Assembly (NCBI RefSeq): GCF_005047655.1
Contig: NZ_SUKF01000006.1
Coordinates: 62,001 to 126,000 of the forward strand
From: Sinimarinibacterium arenosum
GTDB taxonomy: Bacteria; Pseudomonadota; Gammaproteobacteria; Nevskiales; Nevskiaceae
DNA length: 64,000 bases
Direction of reading: 5' to 3'
The position numbers were made by a program, and so were the translations under genes. The notes beneath the pieces are model-generated. The model did no database searches and was not told the DNA's origin. It saw only the letters and a list, made by a program, of their open reading frames with translations. How positions within the stretch are numbered: the first letter of the stretch is position 1; the number at the start of each line of letters is the position of its first letter. Below are positions 1 to 8,544 of the stretch, piece by piece.

Positions 1-1
1 G

Positions 2-292
2 GCGCTGCACGAGCTGCCGGCCTGGCTCGAAAGAGCGGGCCTGGTGATCGGCGTCGATACCGGCCTGACCCACATCGGCATCGCGGTACAGCGCCCGACC
101 GTGGCCTTGTTCGGCTCGACCTGCCCCTACACCGGCGGCGCCGATTCGCCGCTGCGGGTGCTCTACGATGCCCTGCCCTGCGCGCCGTGCAAACGCCGCC
201 CGACCTGTGATGGTGCGTTCATCTGCATGCGCCAGCTGACGCCGCCGCGCGTCATCGCCGCCGCACGCGAACTGCTGGGAGCCGTCGCATGA
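2..292 (+). CDS. Glycosyltransferase family 9 (heptosyltransferase-like), 3' end only
   Basis: Only the last 96 codons are present; the gene enters from the left edge. GT9 enzymes such as WaaC/WaaF transfer heptose to the LPS inner core in the cytoplasm. The family signature is visible as GVDTGLTHIGIA followed by PTVALFGST, the sugar-nucleotide binding part of the C-terminal Rossmann domain. The tail has the usual Cys-rich CAPCKRRPTC segment. The stop overlaps the next glycosyltransferase start (ATGA at 289-292), which implies co-translation. Whether it is WaaC, WaaF or a later heptosyltransferase cannot be told from the C-terminus. Confidence 0.85.
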   Translation, partial: ALHELPAWLERAGLVIGVDTGLTHIGIAVQRPTVALFGSTCPYTGGADSPLRVLYDALPCAPCKRRPTCDGAFICMRQLTPPRVIAAARELLGAVA

Positions 293-1398
293 AGATCCTG
301 CACGTCGAGACCGGCATGCATCTGTACGGCGGCGCGCAGCAGGTCGCCTATCTGCTCGACGGGCTGGTCCGTCGCCGGGTGCAGTGCGTGCTGGTGTGTC
401 CGCCCGGCGCCGCGATCGGCCGGCATTTCGCCGGCAGTGCCGTTCAGGTCGAGGAAATTCCCTGCAGCGGCGATCTGGATCTGGGCTTCATCGGGCGCCT
501 GCGTCGCGCGATCGAACGCCACCGGCCGGATCTGGTGCATCTGCATTCACGCCGCGGCGCCGATGTGCTGGGCGGTATCGCCGCCAAGCGCGCAGGCGTC
601 CCGGCGGTACTGTCGCGGCGCGTCGACAACCCCGAGAAGCCGTGGTGGGCGCGCTGGAAATACCGCCGCTATGCGCGCGTGATCTGCATCTCCGAAGGCA
701 TCGCCGACGTCTTGCGCAGCGAGGGCGTCGAGGCTGCGCGCATCGCCGTCGTGCGCAGCGCGGTCGACGCCGCGCCGTGGACCCATCCGCAGCCGCGCGC
801 CAGTTTTCTCGGCAGCTTCGGCGTGCCGCCCAATTCGCTGGTTGCCGGCGTCGTCGCGCAGCTGATCAAACGCAAGGGACACCACCTGCTGTTGCAGGCG
901 CTGCACCAGCTGATCGAGCACCATCAGCTGATGCCCGGCGCACTGACGGTGCTGTGTTTCGGTCAGGGCCCTGAACGCGCGGCCCTGGAACAGCAGGCTG
1001 CGAGCCTGCACCTGAGCGATTGCGTGCGTTTCGTCGGTTTCCGCGATGACCTTCCGCGCTGGATGGGCAATCTGGACTTCCTGATCCATCCGGCACTGAT
1101 GGAAGGCCTCGGCGTCTCGCTGCTGCAGGCGTCCAGCGCGGGCGTCCCGGTCATCGCCAGCCGCGCCGGCGGCATGCCGGAAGCGGTGCGCGACGGCGAG
1201 AATGGCATGCTGGTCCCGCCGGGTGACGTCGATGCGCTGGCGCGCGCAATCAGGACCCTGATCAGCGATACCGGTCTGCGCAGGCGTCTGTCCGACGGCG
1301 GACGCGCATTAATCGCGCGTGAGTTTTCGGTCGGGACGATGGTCGAGGGCAATCTGCAGATCTACCGCGCGCTGCTCGACTCCGGTACACGCGCCTGA
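289..1398 (+). CDS. GT4-family (group 1) glycosyltransferase with altered EX7E motif
   Basis: A 369-residue GT-B enzyme, likely adding a sugar to the LPS core or a surface glycan at the cytoplasmic face. The N-terminal domain opens with MKILHVETG and a YGGAQQ loop; the C-terminal half carries VAGVVAQLIKRKGH and the nucleotide-sugar site around HPALMEGLGVSLLQ. In GT4 enzymes this site is normally E-x7-E; here the first Glu is E272 but the second position is Gln (Q280), an unusual substitution. It is translationally coupled to the upstream heptosyltransferase. Its 3' end overlaps the convergent glycosyltransferase by 37 bp. The acceptor is unknown. Confidence 0.85.
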   Translation: MKILHVETGMHLYGGAQQVAYLLDGLVRRRVQCVLVCPPGAAIGRHFAGSAVQVEEIPCSGDLDLGFIGRLRRAIERHRPDLVHLHSRRGADVLGGIAAKRAGVPAVLSRRVDNPEKPWWARWKYRRYARVICISEGIADVLRSEGVEAARIAVVRSAVDAAPWTHPQPRASFLGSFGVPPNSLVAGVVAQLIKRKGHHLLLQALHQLIEHHQLMPGALTVLCFGQGPERAALEQQAASLHLSDCVRFVGFRDDLPRWMGNLDFLIHPALMEGLGVSLLQASSAGVPVIASRAGGMPEAVRDGENGMLVPPGDVDALARAIRTLISDTGLRRRLSDGGRALIAREFSVGTMVEGNLQIYRALLDSGTRA

Positions 1399-2441
1399 CC
1401 GCGCGCCAGGCGCTGATACAGATTCACGTAAGCGTCCACGGTCGCACGCTCGCTGAAACGCGCGCGGAACCGCTCCAGTCCGCGGCCTGCGATGTGCTCA
1501 CGCAAGGTCTGATCCGACAAGGCTTCGCTCCAGCTACGCGCCAACGCCGCCGGGTCGGCCACATCGCATAACAGCCCGTTGTCTCGATCATCGATCAGCT
1601 CGCTGCCGCCATCGCTGCGGGTACTGACCACCGGCAATCCCTTGTTCCAGGCTTCAAGAATGACATTGCCCAGAGGCTCGATCCGTGAAGGACACACCAT
1701 CACGTCGCCCAGCGCCAATGCGGCAGCGGCGCGGTCGACCCAGCCGGTGAGGTGCACGCGATCGCCCAGTCCCAAGCGGGTAATCTGTTCGACCAGCGAT
1801 TCACGCAGTACGCCGTCGCCCATCAGCAGCAGATGATGCTCACGGCCACCGACGCTTCGGGGCAGCTGGGCCATCGCCTCGAGCAGATCCTGGAATCCCT
1901 TCTTGACGACCAGGCGCCCAAGCGCAACTGTCAGCAGTACATCGTCGGGGATGCCCAGGTCGGCACGGGAAAACGGCGGCGGCGCCGGATCGGAGGGCAC
2001 GAAATTGTCGATGTGCGTCACCGCGTGCGCCGGAAAGCCCCGGCTGATCATCCACTCACGCAGTCCGCGCGTGTTGACCACCCAGGCGTGCGCGTGCCGG
2101 AAGTAGAACAGCCGGTAGCGTCCACCCAAGCGGGCAACGTGAGCGACACCGCGCGGCGCGTGTGTGAGCCAGGTTGCCCGGCTCGCCCAGGTCTGCACGA
2201 CGGGAAAATCCTCGTCGCGCAGCAGGCGCCGAATCCGCAGCACCGAGCTCAGGTCGGCGTAATTGCGCAGCGATACGTCGTAGCGTGGCGTGTGTGTGCC
2301 CAGCGCTGCCACCAGGGCAGATGACGGGCGCACCGCCGCTGCCGTGATGTGACCCGCGTTGGACAAAGCGCGAACCGCACGCACGAAGCTGTTCTCCGCT
2401 CCGCCCATGTTCAGACTTGCGATGAGGTGCAGACTGCGCAT
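1362..2441 (-). CDS. GT4-family glycosyltransferase
   Basis: About 359 residues from the ATG at 2441 (MRSLHLIASLN), chosen because the N-terminal GT-B motif NMGGAE follows directly and any longer start would run deep into the upstream gene. The C-terminal domain shows VALGRLVVKKGFQDLL and an intact E-x7-E motif (IEPLGNVILEA), so it should be a functional retaining glycosyltransferase. The start overlaps the end of the preceding glycosyltransferase only upstream of its stop, by a 4-base gap, suggesting one transcript with the asnB-like and sulfotransferase genes. Sugar and acceptor are not predictable. Confidence 0.85.
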   Translation of the reverse strand: MRSLHLIASLNMGGAENSFVRAVRALSNAGHITAAAVRPSSALVAALGTHTPRYDVSLRNYADLSSVLRIRRLLRDEDFPVVQTWASRATWLTHAPRGVAHVARLGGRYRLFYFRHAHAWVVNTRGLREWMISRGFPAHAVTHIDNFVPSDPAPPPFSRADLGIPDDVLLTVALGRLVVKKGFQDLLEAMAQLPRSVGGREHHLLLMGDGVLRESLVEQITRLGLGDRVHLTGWVDRAAAALALGDVMVCPSRIEPLGNVILEAWNKGLPVVSTRSDGGSELIDDRDNGLLCDVADPAALARSWSEALSDQTLREHIAGRGLERFRARFSERATVDAYVNLYQRLARGQARVPESSSAR

Positions 2442-2445
2442 GGGG

Positions 2446-3540
2446 TCAGGCAACGCCGAGAACTTGCAGATAGCGCCGCGCGCTGATGTCGCTGTGATAT
2501 TCCCGCACGGCGTCGCGCAAGGTCTGCCGCGGCAACGGCGCGCGCAGGGTCTGCAGCATCGCTGCCGCCATCGCGTCGACATCGCCCACCTTTACCAGCG
2601 GTCCGTAGCGGCCGCGGTCGAGGATCTCGATCGGGCCGCTCGGGCAGTCTGCCGAGACGCAGGGCACACCCAGCGCCAGCGCCTCGGTCAAGGCATTGGG
2701 TGAACCCTCCCACGCCGACGACAGCACGAACAGGTCGGCGTGCGCGAGCCAGGCATACGGATTGGACTGGAACCCGGCGAGCAGCGCGTTATCGCTCAAC
2801 CCAAGCTCATCGATCATCGCCTGCAGCGCTTCACGATCCTTGCCCTCGCCGAGAATGATCAGGCGCGAGTGCAGCTGGTCCTGGATCTTCGCGAACGCGC
2901 GAATCAGGGTCGGAAAGTCTTTCTGCCGGGTCAGACGGCCCATGCCGACCACCACCGGCACCAGCTTGTCCGACAGCCACGCGTGCGGCACCGGGTCGGC
3001 CGCCTGCTCCGCGAGCGTCGGCGTGATCACCGGATTGCGAATGACCTCGATGCGTGCAGCCGGCAACCCGGTCACCGCCATCGTGTCGGCCTTGACGCCT
3101 TCAGACACCGCGATCACGCCGGCCGCGCGCGGATAGAGACGGCGCATGGGCGCCACCCGCAACCAGCGGCTGAAGGCATCCTTGCGCTGCAGCGCAGCGG
3201 ACAGATTCGTCCCCAGGCGGATCCAGATCGGTGTCTGCGTGCCCGCTTTCTTCTGCGCGCGCAGCGCCGCGCGGCCCGCGCGGTCCTTTGCCACCAGCAG
3301 CGCGTCCGGGCGCTGCACACGCAGGTACGCCGCGATTTCCGGCACTGCGGTCCAGGCATGCTTGGCACGCAGGTGCATCAGATTGACCTTGGTCGAGAGC
3401 CGCGCCACGTGACCGCCTTCGGCGCGGATCGCCAGCAGGTCGACCTGCACATGCTCGACGAACTCAGCGCACAGATTGCTGACCATGCGCTCGACGCCCC
3501 CGTCGCCGGAAAATGAAATCACGACCCCTACGCGCTTCAT
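2446..3540 (-). CDS. GT4-family glycosyltransferase
   Basis: A 364-residue GT-B glycosyltransferase. The N-terminus has the SFSGDGGVERM acceptor-domain loop, and the C-terminal domain has VVGMGRLTRQKDF and a complete E-x7-E motif (WEGSPNALTEA). A putative GGAG lies about 11 bases before the ATG. It sits 4 bases upstream of a second GT4 gene on the same strand and follows the asparagine-synthase-type gene after 100 bases, so it probably belongs to the same surface-glycan operon. It resembles WalR/WaaG-like and EPS glycosyltransferases in general; no specific linkage can be assigned. Confidence 0.85.
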   Translation of the reverse strand: MKRVGVVISFSGDGGVERMVSNLCAEFVEHVQVDLLAIRAEGGHVARLSTKVNLMHLRAKHAWTAVPEIAAYLRVQRPDALLVAKDRAGRAALRAQKKAGTQTPIWIRLGTNLSAALQRKDAFSRWLRVAPMRRLYPRAAGVIAVSEGVKADTMAVTGLPAARIEVIRNPVITPTLAEQAADPVPHAWLSDKLVPVVVGMGRLTRQKDFPTLIRAFAKIQDQLHSRLIILGEGKDREALQAMIDELGLSDNALLAGFQSNPYAWLAHADLFVLSSAWEGSPNALTEALALGVPCVSADCPSGPIEILDRGRYGPLVKVGDVDAMAAAMLQTLRAPLPRQTLRDAVREYHSDISARRYLQVLGVA

Positions 3541-3640
3541 TGCCCCCAGATCTCCCGAATGCCGGATTGCGTTTTCAAAATAGTGGCGCAGTACATACCT
3601 GTCTGCACGTCAAAGTTGTGCCAACACCCGCCGCCGGCGC

Positions 3641-5455
3641 TCAGATCCATTCCAGCGGATCTTCCGCAGCGGCCGGCACCGCGCCGTCCCCCGTGATGAA
3701 CAGGCGGTGCCAGATCGCAAACTGCATCAGGCTCCAGACCTCGCGCGTGACATCACCGTGAGCGGACTGGCGCACGATCAGTGCGTCGACCTGCGCCGGC
3801 ACGCAGTATTCGCGGATGGCCGCGGACTGCTGCAGGCGCGGCTGCAGCGCCTGCAGAAAACCGCCGCGCAGCCATTCGCCGACCGGCACGTGGAAGCCGC
3901 GCTTGCGTCGCCACAGGTGATCCGCCGGCAGGAAGGATTCAGCCCAGCGCTTGATGAACACTTTGCCGCCCTTGGAACTGACCTTGAGCTGATCCGGCAA
4001 CGACAGCCCGAACTCGACCACGCGATGGTCCAGGAACGGCACCCGCCCTTCGACACTGAACGCCATCAGCATGCGGTCGGCCTTGACCAGCAGGTCATCC
4101 GGCAGATTGGTCTGCAGGTCAACGTACTGGCGCCGCTGCAGATCCGACCACGCCGCCGGCGTCTCGCCCCAGGCCCGCACCACCGGCGCGCGATGCCCCG
4201 CCAGCGCCGGCTGCAACGCCGGCACGAACAGTCGCCGCACCCATGCCGGGTCCAGTTCCGGACGCACACGAAAGCCGCCGCTGCCGGGATGGCGCAAGGC
4301 CTTGAACGTGCGCTCGAAGAAATCCGGGCGGTAGCGCCCGTAACCGGCAAAGACTTCGTCGCCGCCCTCGCCGCTGAATACGACTTTCAGGTCCTGCGCC
4401 GCCGCCTCGGCCAGCGCCAGGGTCGGCAGGCAGGCGTAGTCGCGCATCAGATCGTCCGCCGCCCATACCGACCGCGGCAGGCGCTGGAACACCGCCTGCG
4501 CGTCGAGCCGGATCGATCGATGCTCCGACCCCAACAGGTGGGCCATGCGCTCTGCATCGTCCAGCTCGTCGCGAATCTGCGCATCGCTCCAGCCAATCGA
4601 ATAGGTTTTGATCGGATGCTCATGCGCACGCTTGAGCTGCGCCAGCAGCACCGCGGAATCGACCCCGCCGGACAGGAACACGCCGTACGGCACATCCGCG
4701 CGCATGTGCTCGCGCATGACCTTATCGAACAGGGGTTCCCATTCGGCCAGCGCGTCGGCATGGCTCATCGCGCCGCGCGGGGCAACGTCGCGCGCCGACC
4801 AGTAGCGATGGGTCTCGATTTTGAGGTCCGGCGTGATGCGCAGCGCCGTCCCCGGCGCGATGCGCTCGACGCCCTCGATGATGGTGTCGGCGCCGGTCGA
4901 AAACTGGTTCTGGAAAAACTCGGCCAGCGCGCCCGCTTGCACCTTGCGCTGCGGCAGCAGCGGCAGCAGCGCCTTCAACTCGGAGGCGAACACGATGCGG
5001 TCCGGCAACCGCGCCAGATACAGGGGCTTGATGCCGAGGCGATCGCGCACCAGCCACAGGTCACGCTGCTGATGGTCGTACAGCGCAAAGGCGTACATGC
5101 CGTGCAACCGCTTCAGACCGGCGACACCCCACTGCGCGAACCCGTGCAGCGCGACTTCGGAATCCGAGTGCGTCAGCGGCGCGGCACCCAGCGCCTCGAG
5201 TTCGGCACGCAGTTCAACGTAGTTGTAGATCTCGCCATTGCAGACCAGGGCATAGCGGCCCTGTGCATCGCACAGCGGCTGATGACCGCCGGCCAGATCA
5301 ATGATCGCCAGCCGCGTGTGCGCGATGCCGACGTGATCGCTGACGTAGATGCCGCTGTCTTCGGGGCCGCGGTGCGTCAGCCGCGCGCTCATGCGCTGCA
5401 GATCCGCCGGATCCACCACGCGATCGCGCACCACCATGCCGGCTATGCCACACAT
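3641..5455 (-). CDS. asnB: Asparagine synthase (glutamine-hydrolysing) family amidotransferase
   Basis: A 604-residue protein with a class II glutaminase domain (nucleophile Cys2 in MCGIAG, then LTHRGPEDSG and CNGEIYN) and a C-terminal ATP-pyrophosphatase domain (PP-loop SGGVDSA at roughly residue 267, then VVFSGEGGDEVFAGY). Canonical AsnB makes asparagine from aspartate, ATP and glutamine. Inside glycan clusters, homologues often amidate a sugar uronic acid instead. Its position between glycosyltransferases and a sulfotransferase (7 bases upstream) favours a glycan-modifying role, but sequence alone does not separate the two. No key residue appears lost. Confidence 0.85.
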   Translation of the reverse strand: MCGIAGMVVRDRVVDPADLQRMSARLTHRGPEDSGIYVSDHVGIAHTRLAIIDLAGGHQPLCDAQGRYALVCNGEIYNYVELRAELEALGAAPLTHSDSEVALHGFAQWGVAGLKRLHGMYAFALYDHQQRDLWLVRDRLGIKPLYLARLPDRIVFASELKALLPLLPQRKVQAGALAEFFQNQFSTGADTIIEGVERIAPGTALRITPDLKIETHRYWSARDVAPRGAMSHADALAEWEPLFDKVMREHMRADVPYGVFLSGGVDSAVLLAQLKRAHEHPIKTYSIGWSDAQIRDELDDAERMAHLLGSEHRSIRLDAQAVFQRLPRSVWAADDLMRDYACLPTLALAEAAAQDLKVVFSGEGGDEVFAGYGRYRPDFFERTFKALRHPGSGGFRVRPELDPAWVRRLFVPALQPALAGHRAPVVRAWGETPAAWSDLQRRQYVDLQTNLPDDLLVKADRMLMAFSVEGRVPFLDHRVVEFGLSLPDQLKVSSKGGKVFIKRWAESFLPADHLWRRKRGFHVPVGEWLRGGFLQALQPRLQQSAAIREYCVPAQVDALIVRQSAHGDVTREVWSLMQFAIWHRLFITGDGAVPAAAEDPLEWI

Positions 5456-5462
5456 GGCGCGC

Positions 5463-6125
5463 TCAGGCCGGATCGAAGCGGTAGTTCAGCACTTCGACAT
5501 CGCGCCGGAAGTACCGTCCGACCAGCTCGGCCAGATCATCGCTGTAGTAGCTCCGGTAGTCCTTGCTGCGATCGGTGGCCTGGCGCTTGTGCGGCAGCTC
5601 CGGTGGCGTCACGCCAATGGTCTTGCAGATGTGCGCAAAATCGTCGTGCAGCTGCTCGTAACGGCCGAGGAAGTTAGTCAGCACGGTGCCGTGCAGATCG
5701 ATCAGATAGTCGGTCTGCGGCGTGATCGCGGTATCCAGGTGGTACTGGTATGGCCGCTCGGGATTGAGCTTCCAGCGCGTGAAGTCCTCGAAGCTCTCGT
5801 GGCCTTCAAGCAGATGCGGGCGCTCGCGCTTCAGATGGTGATAGCTCGACACCTGCAGATCCCAGGGATTGCGCACGAAGGCGAACTTGAACAGGCCATC
5901 GAAAAATTCCTTCGGCAACATCTCCTGCGCGCCGACGATCTTGGCGTGGCGCGGCAGCTTGGCGGCGATGCGGTGCCCGGTCATGTGCGACAGACGCGAA
6001 CAGATGAACTGCGCCGCGTAGTACGGATCTTTCCACTGCAGCGACTTCAGCGCCGCGCGCACACTGGTGCCGCCGGTCTTGGCGATGTGCACGTACAGAA
6101 AGTTGTAACGGTTCGACAGCAGCAT
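5463..6125 (-). CDS. Sulfotransferase, family 2-type
   Basis: A 220-residue protein with the PAPS-binding 5' loop near the N-terminus (YVHIAKTGGTS, K16) and the 3'-phosphate site (FAFVRNPWDLQVSSYHH). This matches the carbohydrate sulfotransferase group (Sulfotransfer_2), which moves sulfate from PAPS to a sugar hydroxyl. The stop is 7 bases before the asnB-type start on the same strand, so the two are probably co-transcribed. Location in a glycosyltransferase cluster suggests the acceptor is an LPS core or capsule sugar. No transmembrane segment is evident, so it should act in the cytoplasm before export. Confidence 0.85.
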   Translation of the reverse strand: MLLSNRYNFLYVHIAKTGGTSVRAALKSLQWKDPYYAAQFICSRLSHMTGHRIAAKLPRHAKIVGAQEMLPKEFFDGLFKFAFVRNPWDLQVSSYHHLKRERPHLLEGHESFEDFTRWKLNPERPYQYHLDTAITPQTDYLIDLHGTVLTNFLGRYEQLHDDFAHICKTIGVTPPELPHKRQATDRSKDYRSYYSDDLAELVGRYFRRDVEVLNYRFDPA

Positions 6126-6200
6126 GTCAGCACGCTCGATCAGGCAGGCGGTCTACGGCACGCGCACCCCGCCGAAAAGGTTCGTTCCGCCGATTATCGT

Positions 6201-7502
6201 TTATCCGTCCAGCGCAGACGACACCGACGCTGCGGACGCCGCCGCCACACGCTGCTCGATCGCGGCGACCAGATGCGCCATTTGCCGCGGCGTGATGCGG
6301 CGATAGCCGCAATCGATCAGGAATTCATGCCGCACATAGTCGAGAAACTGCTGGCGTGCTGCGACGTCCTGCGGTTGCTCCAGCGCCGCCTGCAGTACCG
6401 CCGGCAGGTCTTCGAGCCTCTCGACCGGATTGACCAGCGGCACGAAGCAATAAAAGTTGCCGCCGAGCGTCACCACCGGCTTGTTGTGCACGATGCCCTC
6501 GAAACCCACGGTCGAGTTCACCGTCACCACCGCCTGCGCGCCCTGGATCAGTGCAATGCTACTCGGCGCGGTGGCGAACACCACGTTCGGCCAGCGCCGC
6601 AGCCAGGCGCGGTAGCCCACCTGCACATGGTGATGCTCGGCCGGATGCGGCTTGACCACGATGCGCCAGTCCGGCCGCAGCTGCGCCAGCGCGGCCGACA
6701 GGTGGTCCAGCAGCAGGCCGAAGTCGTTGCCGACCAGCGGTGAATACTGTTTCAGCTGCGTGTCCTTGCTGACCTGCAGCGGCACGAACACATAGGGCGG
6801 CAGATCCGGCGGCAGTTGCTCGGGCAGGCGCGCATGGGGTGTCGGCCGCAGCCAGGCCCAGGCGGCCGGCGTCAGCAGGCGTCGCAGCTCCGGCCCCAGA
6901 CGACTCCAGGCCGTCGGTTTGACCGGGCGCACGCAGATGTCGTCGTCGCCGCCATTGGCTTCATGCTTCGGTGGCACGTAGCCAAGATAGCGCCGGTCAC
7001 GGACGAATTCGGTCGCCGATGACGCCTGATTCACGCCGGCCGGGTCCAACTGCAGCGTGTCCGGGAAATAGCCGTTCTCGCCGAACAGGATCGGCAGCCC
7101 ACGTCTACGCGCGATTTGCGCCGCGGTGGCGCCGATCAAGCCAGCGCCGTTCCACACCAGCAGGGCATCGATGCCCTGCTGATCGATCGCCCGCTCCAAT
7201 GTCGCCGCGATGCGCTGCTGCACCCGGGCCAGGCGTCCGCTGAGCTGCTCGCCGCGTTTGTAGCCGGGCAGATGCACCGTGGCCTCCGCCTGATCCGCCT
7301 TAACCAGGCGGCCGTCTCCCGGCAGGCAGCGCAGTCCAAGCTGGTGCAGCACGCTGCGCACCGGAGGCTTGACCGAAAAGAAATGCCAATCGACCGGAAA
7401 CCGCCGCGCGGTTTCGGCAAAGAACTGCACCGCACGACGCGGCGGCGACACGAACAGTACCCGCGTCGTCGCAGGCCCCCGTCCCGCGCTGTCTGCCCTC
7501 AT
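6201..7502 (-). CDS. Capsule polysaccharide biosynthesis protein, KpsS/LipB-like
   Basis: About 433 residues from the ATG at 7502, preferred over the ATG at 7532 because GGGAG lies 6-7 bases before it. The protein shows the Capsule_synth pattern: RVLFVSPPRRAVQFF at the start, FGENGYFPDTLQLDP in the middle, then VVKPHPAEHHH and a C-terminal VTVNSTVGFEG segment followed by KPVVTLG. Family members KpsS and KpsC build the beta-Kdo linker on phosphatidylglycerol that anchors group 2 capsules. No KpsC or export gene is in view, so it may act on another glycan. It heads the minus-strand glycan operon. Confidence 0.8.
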   Translation of the reverse strand: MRADSAGRGPATTRVLFVSPPRRAVQFFAETARRFPVDWHFFSVKPPVRSVLHQLGLRCLPGDGRLVKADQAEATVHLPGYKRGEQLSGRLARVQQRIAATLERAIDQQGIDALLVWNGAGLIGATAAQIARRRGLPILFGENGYFPDTLQLDPAGVNQASSATEFVRDRRYLGYVPPKHEANGGDDDICVRPVKPTAWSRLGPELRRLLTPAAWAWLRPTPHARLPEQLPPDLPPYVFVPLQVSKDTQLKQYSPLVGNDFGLLLDHLSAALAQLRPDWRIVVKPHPAEHHHVQVGYRAWLRRWPNVVFATAPSSIALIQGAQAVVTVNSTVGFEGIVHNKPVVTLGGNFYCFVPLVNPVERLEDLPAVLQAALEQPQDVAARQQFLDYVRHEFLIDCGYRRITPRQMAHLVAAIEQRVAAASAASVSSALDG

Positions 7503-7680
7503 GGGCGGCTCCCTTCCCTTGATACTGGCCATCGCAATAAACCGGCCGCTGACACTGCCGATGGCGCTTGCGGCACATTCTAACCCGCCCCCAGCGACGC
7601 ACGGCAGACGGCTTAATCCTTTTGCCGCATGACGATGCCATGCCTATCATGCCGGTCGAACAGCACCTGTGGATCTTTTG

Positions 7681-8541
7681 ATGTCGGCACTTCCGACCTT
7701 TCTCGTTATCGGCGCCATGAAGGCGGGCACCTACAGCCTGCACAACTACCTGCATCGGCATCCGCAGATCAAGATGTCACAGAAACGCAAGGAAGTGAAT
7801 TTCTTCATCGACAGCTTTAACGGGTCGCGCGGGCTGGCGTGGTATCAGGCGCATTGGAGCGGAGACACCCCGATGCGCGGCGAGTCTTCGACGCGCTATA
7901 CGATGCGCGACAAGTTCCCGGAAGTCCCGGGGCGCATCCATCAGCTTCTTCCTGATGCACGACTGATCTATCTGGTGCGCGATCCGATCCGGCGATTGAT
8001 TTCGCAATACGTGCATGAAGTCGACGACAACCAGGAGTTCCGCAGTTTCGAGGGCGTGCTCACGGCGCCGGACCGCGACCTGGTGCTGAATACCGGGCGT
8101 TACCACTACCAGCTGCAGGCCTACCTGCGCTACTTCGCTCCCGAGTCGATCCATGTCGCCTGCTTCGAGGATCTGGTGGCGCAACCGGTCGAGACGATGC
8201 AAGCAATCCTGCGCTTCCTCTGCGTCGATGCCGGTTTCAGCGATCCATCATGGACTCAGACGCACAATGACAGTGCCGACAAGCGCCAGGAAACACCTGC
8301 AGGCCGCATCGTGCGCAAGCTGGTGGGACGCCGACCGATGCGGCGCAATGCCTGGCTGCGCGAAACATTCACCCGCGACATTCCACGCCCGACATTCGAT
8401 CCGGTGCGGCATGCCGACATCGTCGAGATGTACCGCGACGATACCGAGCAGCTTGCGCACCTGACCGGACGCTCTTTCACGCACTGGCGAGGCGTCTACG
8501 GCGACACGGCGACACCACGCGTCACCACGCCGTCGAGCTGA
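7681..8541 (+). CDS. Sulfotransferase, family 1-type
   Basis: About 286 residues from the ATG at 7681; a GTG at 7669 is in frame but less natural because the PAPS loop IGAMKAGTYSL (K14) should lie near the N-terminus. The 3'-phosphate motif is YLVRDPIRRLISQYVHEV. The domain resembles heparan-type sulfotransferases (Sulfotransfer_1/3), a different branch from the sulfotransferase at 5463-6125. It is transcribed divergently from the KpsS-like gene and ends 3 bases from the convergent glnE. Likely role: sulfation of a surface glycan from PAPS. PAPS synthesis genes are not in the window. Confidence 0.85.
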   Translation: MSALPTFLVIGAMKAGTYSLHNYLHRHPQIKMSQKRKEVNFFIDSFNGSRGLAWYQAHWSGDTPMRGESSTRYTMRDKFPEVPGRIHQLLPDARLIYLVRDPIRRLISQYVHEVDDNQEFRSFEGVLTAPDRDLVLNTGRYHYQLQAYLRYFAPESIHVACFEDLVAQPVETMQAILRFLCVDAGFSDPSWTQTHNDSADKRQETPAGRIVRKLVGRRPMRRNAWLRETFTRDIPRPTFDPVRHADIVEMYRDDTEQLAHLTGRSFTHWRGVYGDTATPRVTTPSS

Positions 8542-8544
8542 GCT

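Noticed and set aside
3707-5677. A 656-codon open frame on the plus strand opposite the asnB-type gene
   Set aside because: No family resemblance, His/Arg/Gln-rich composition typical of the antisense of a GC-rich gene, and the opposite strand has a clear AsnB fold.
5349-6743. A 464-codon open frame opposite the sulfotransferase and KpsS-like genes
   Set aside because: Spans two real genes and their gap and shows no domain; a GC-driven shadow.
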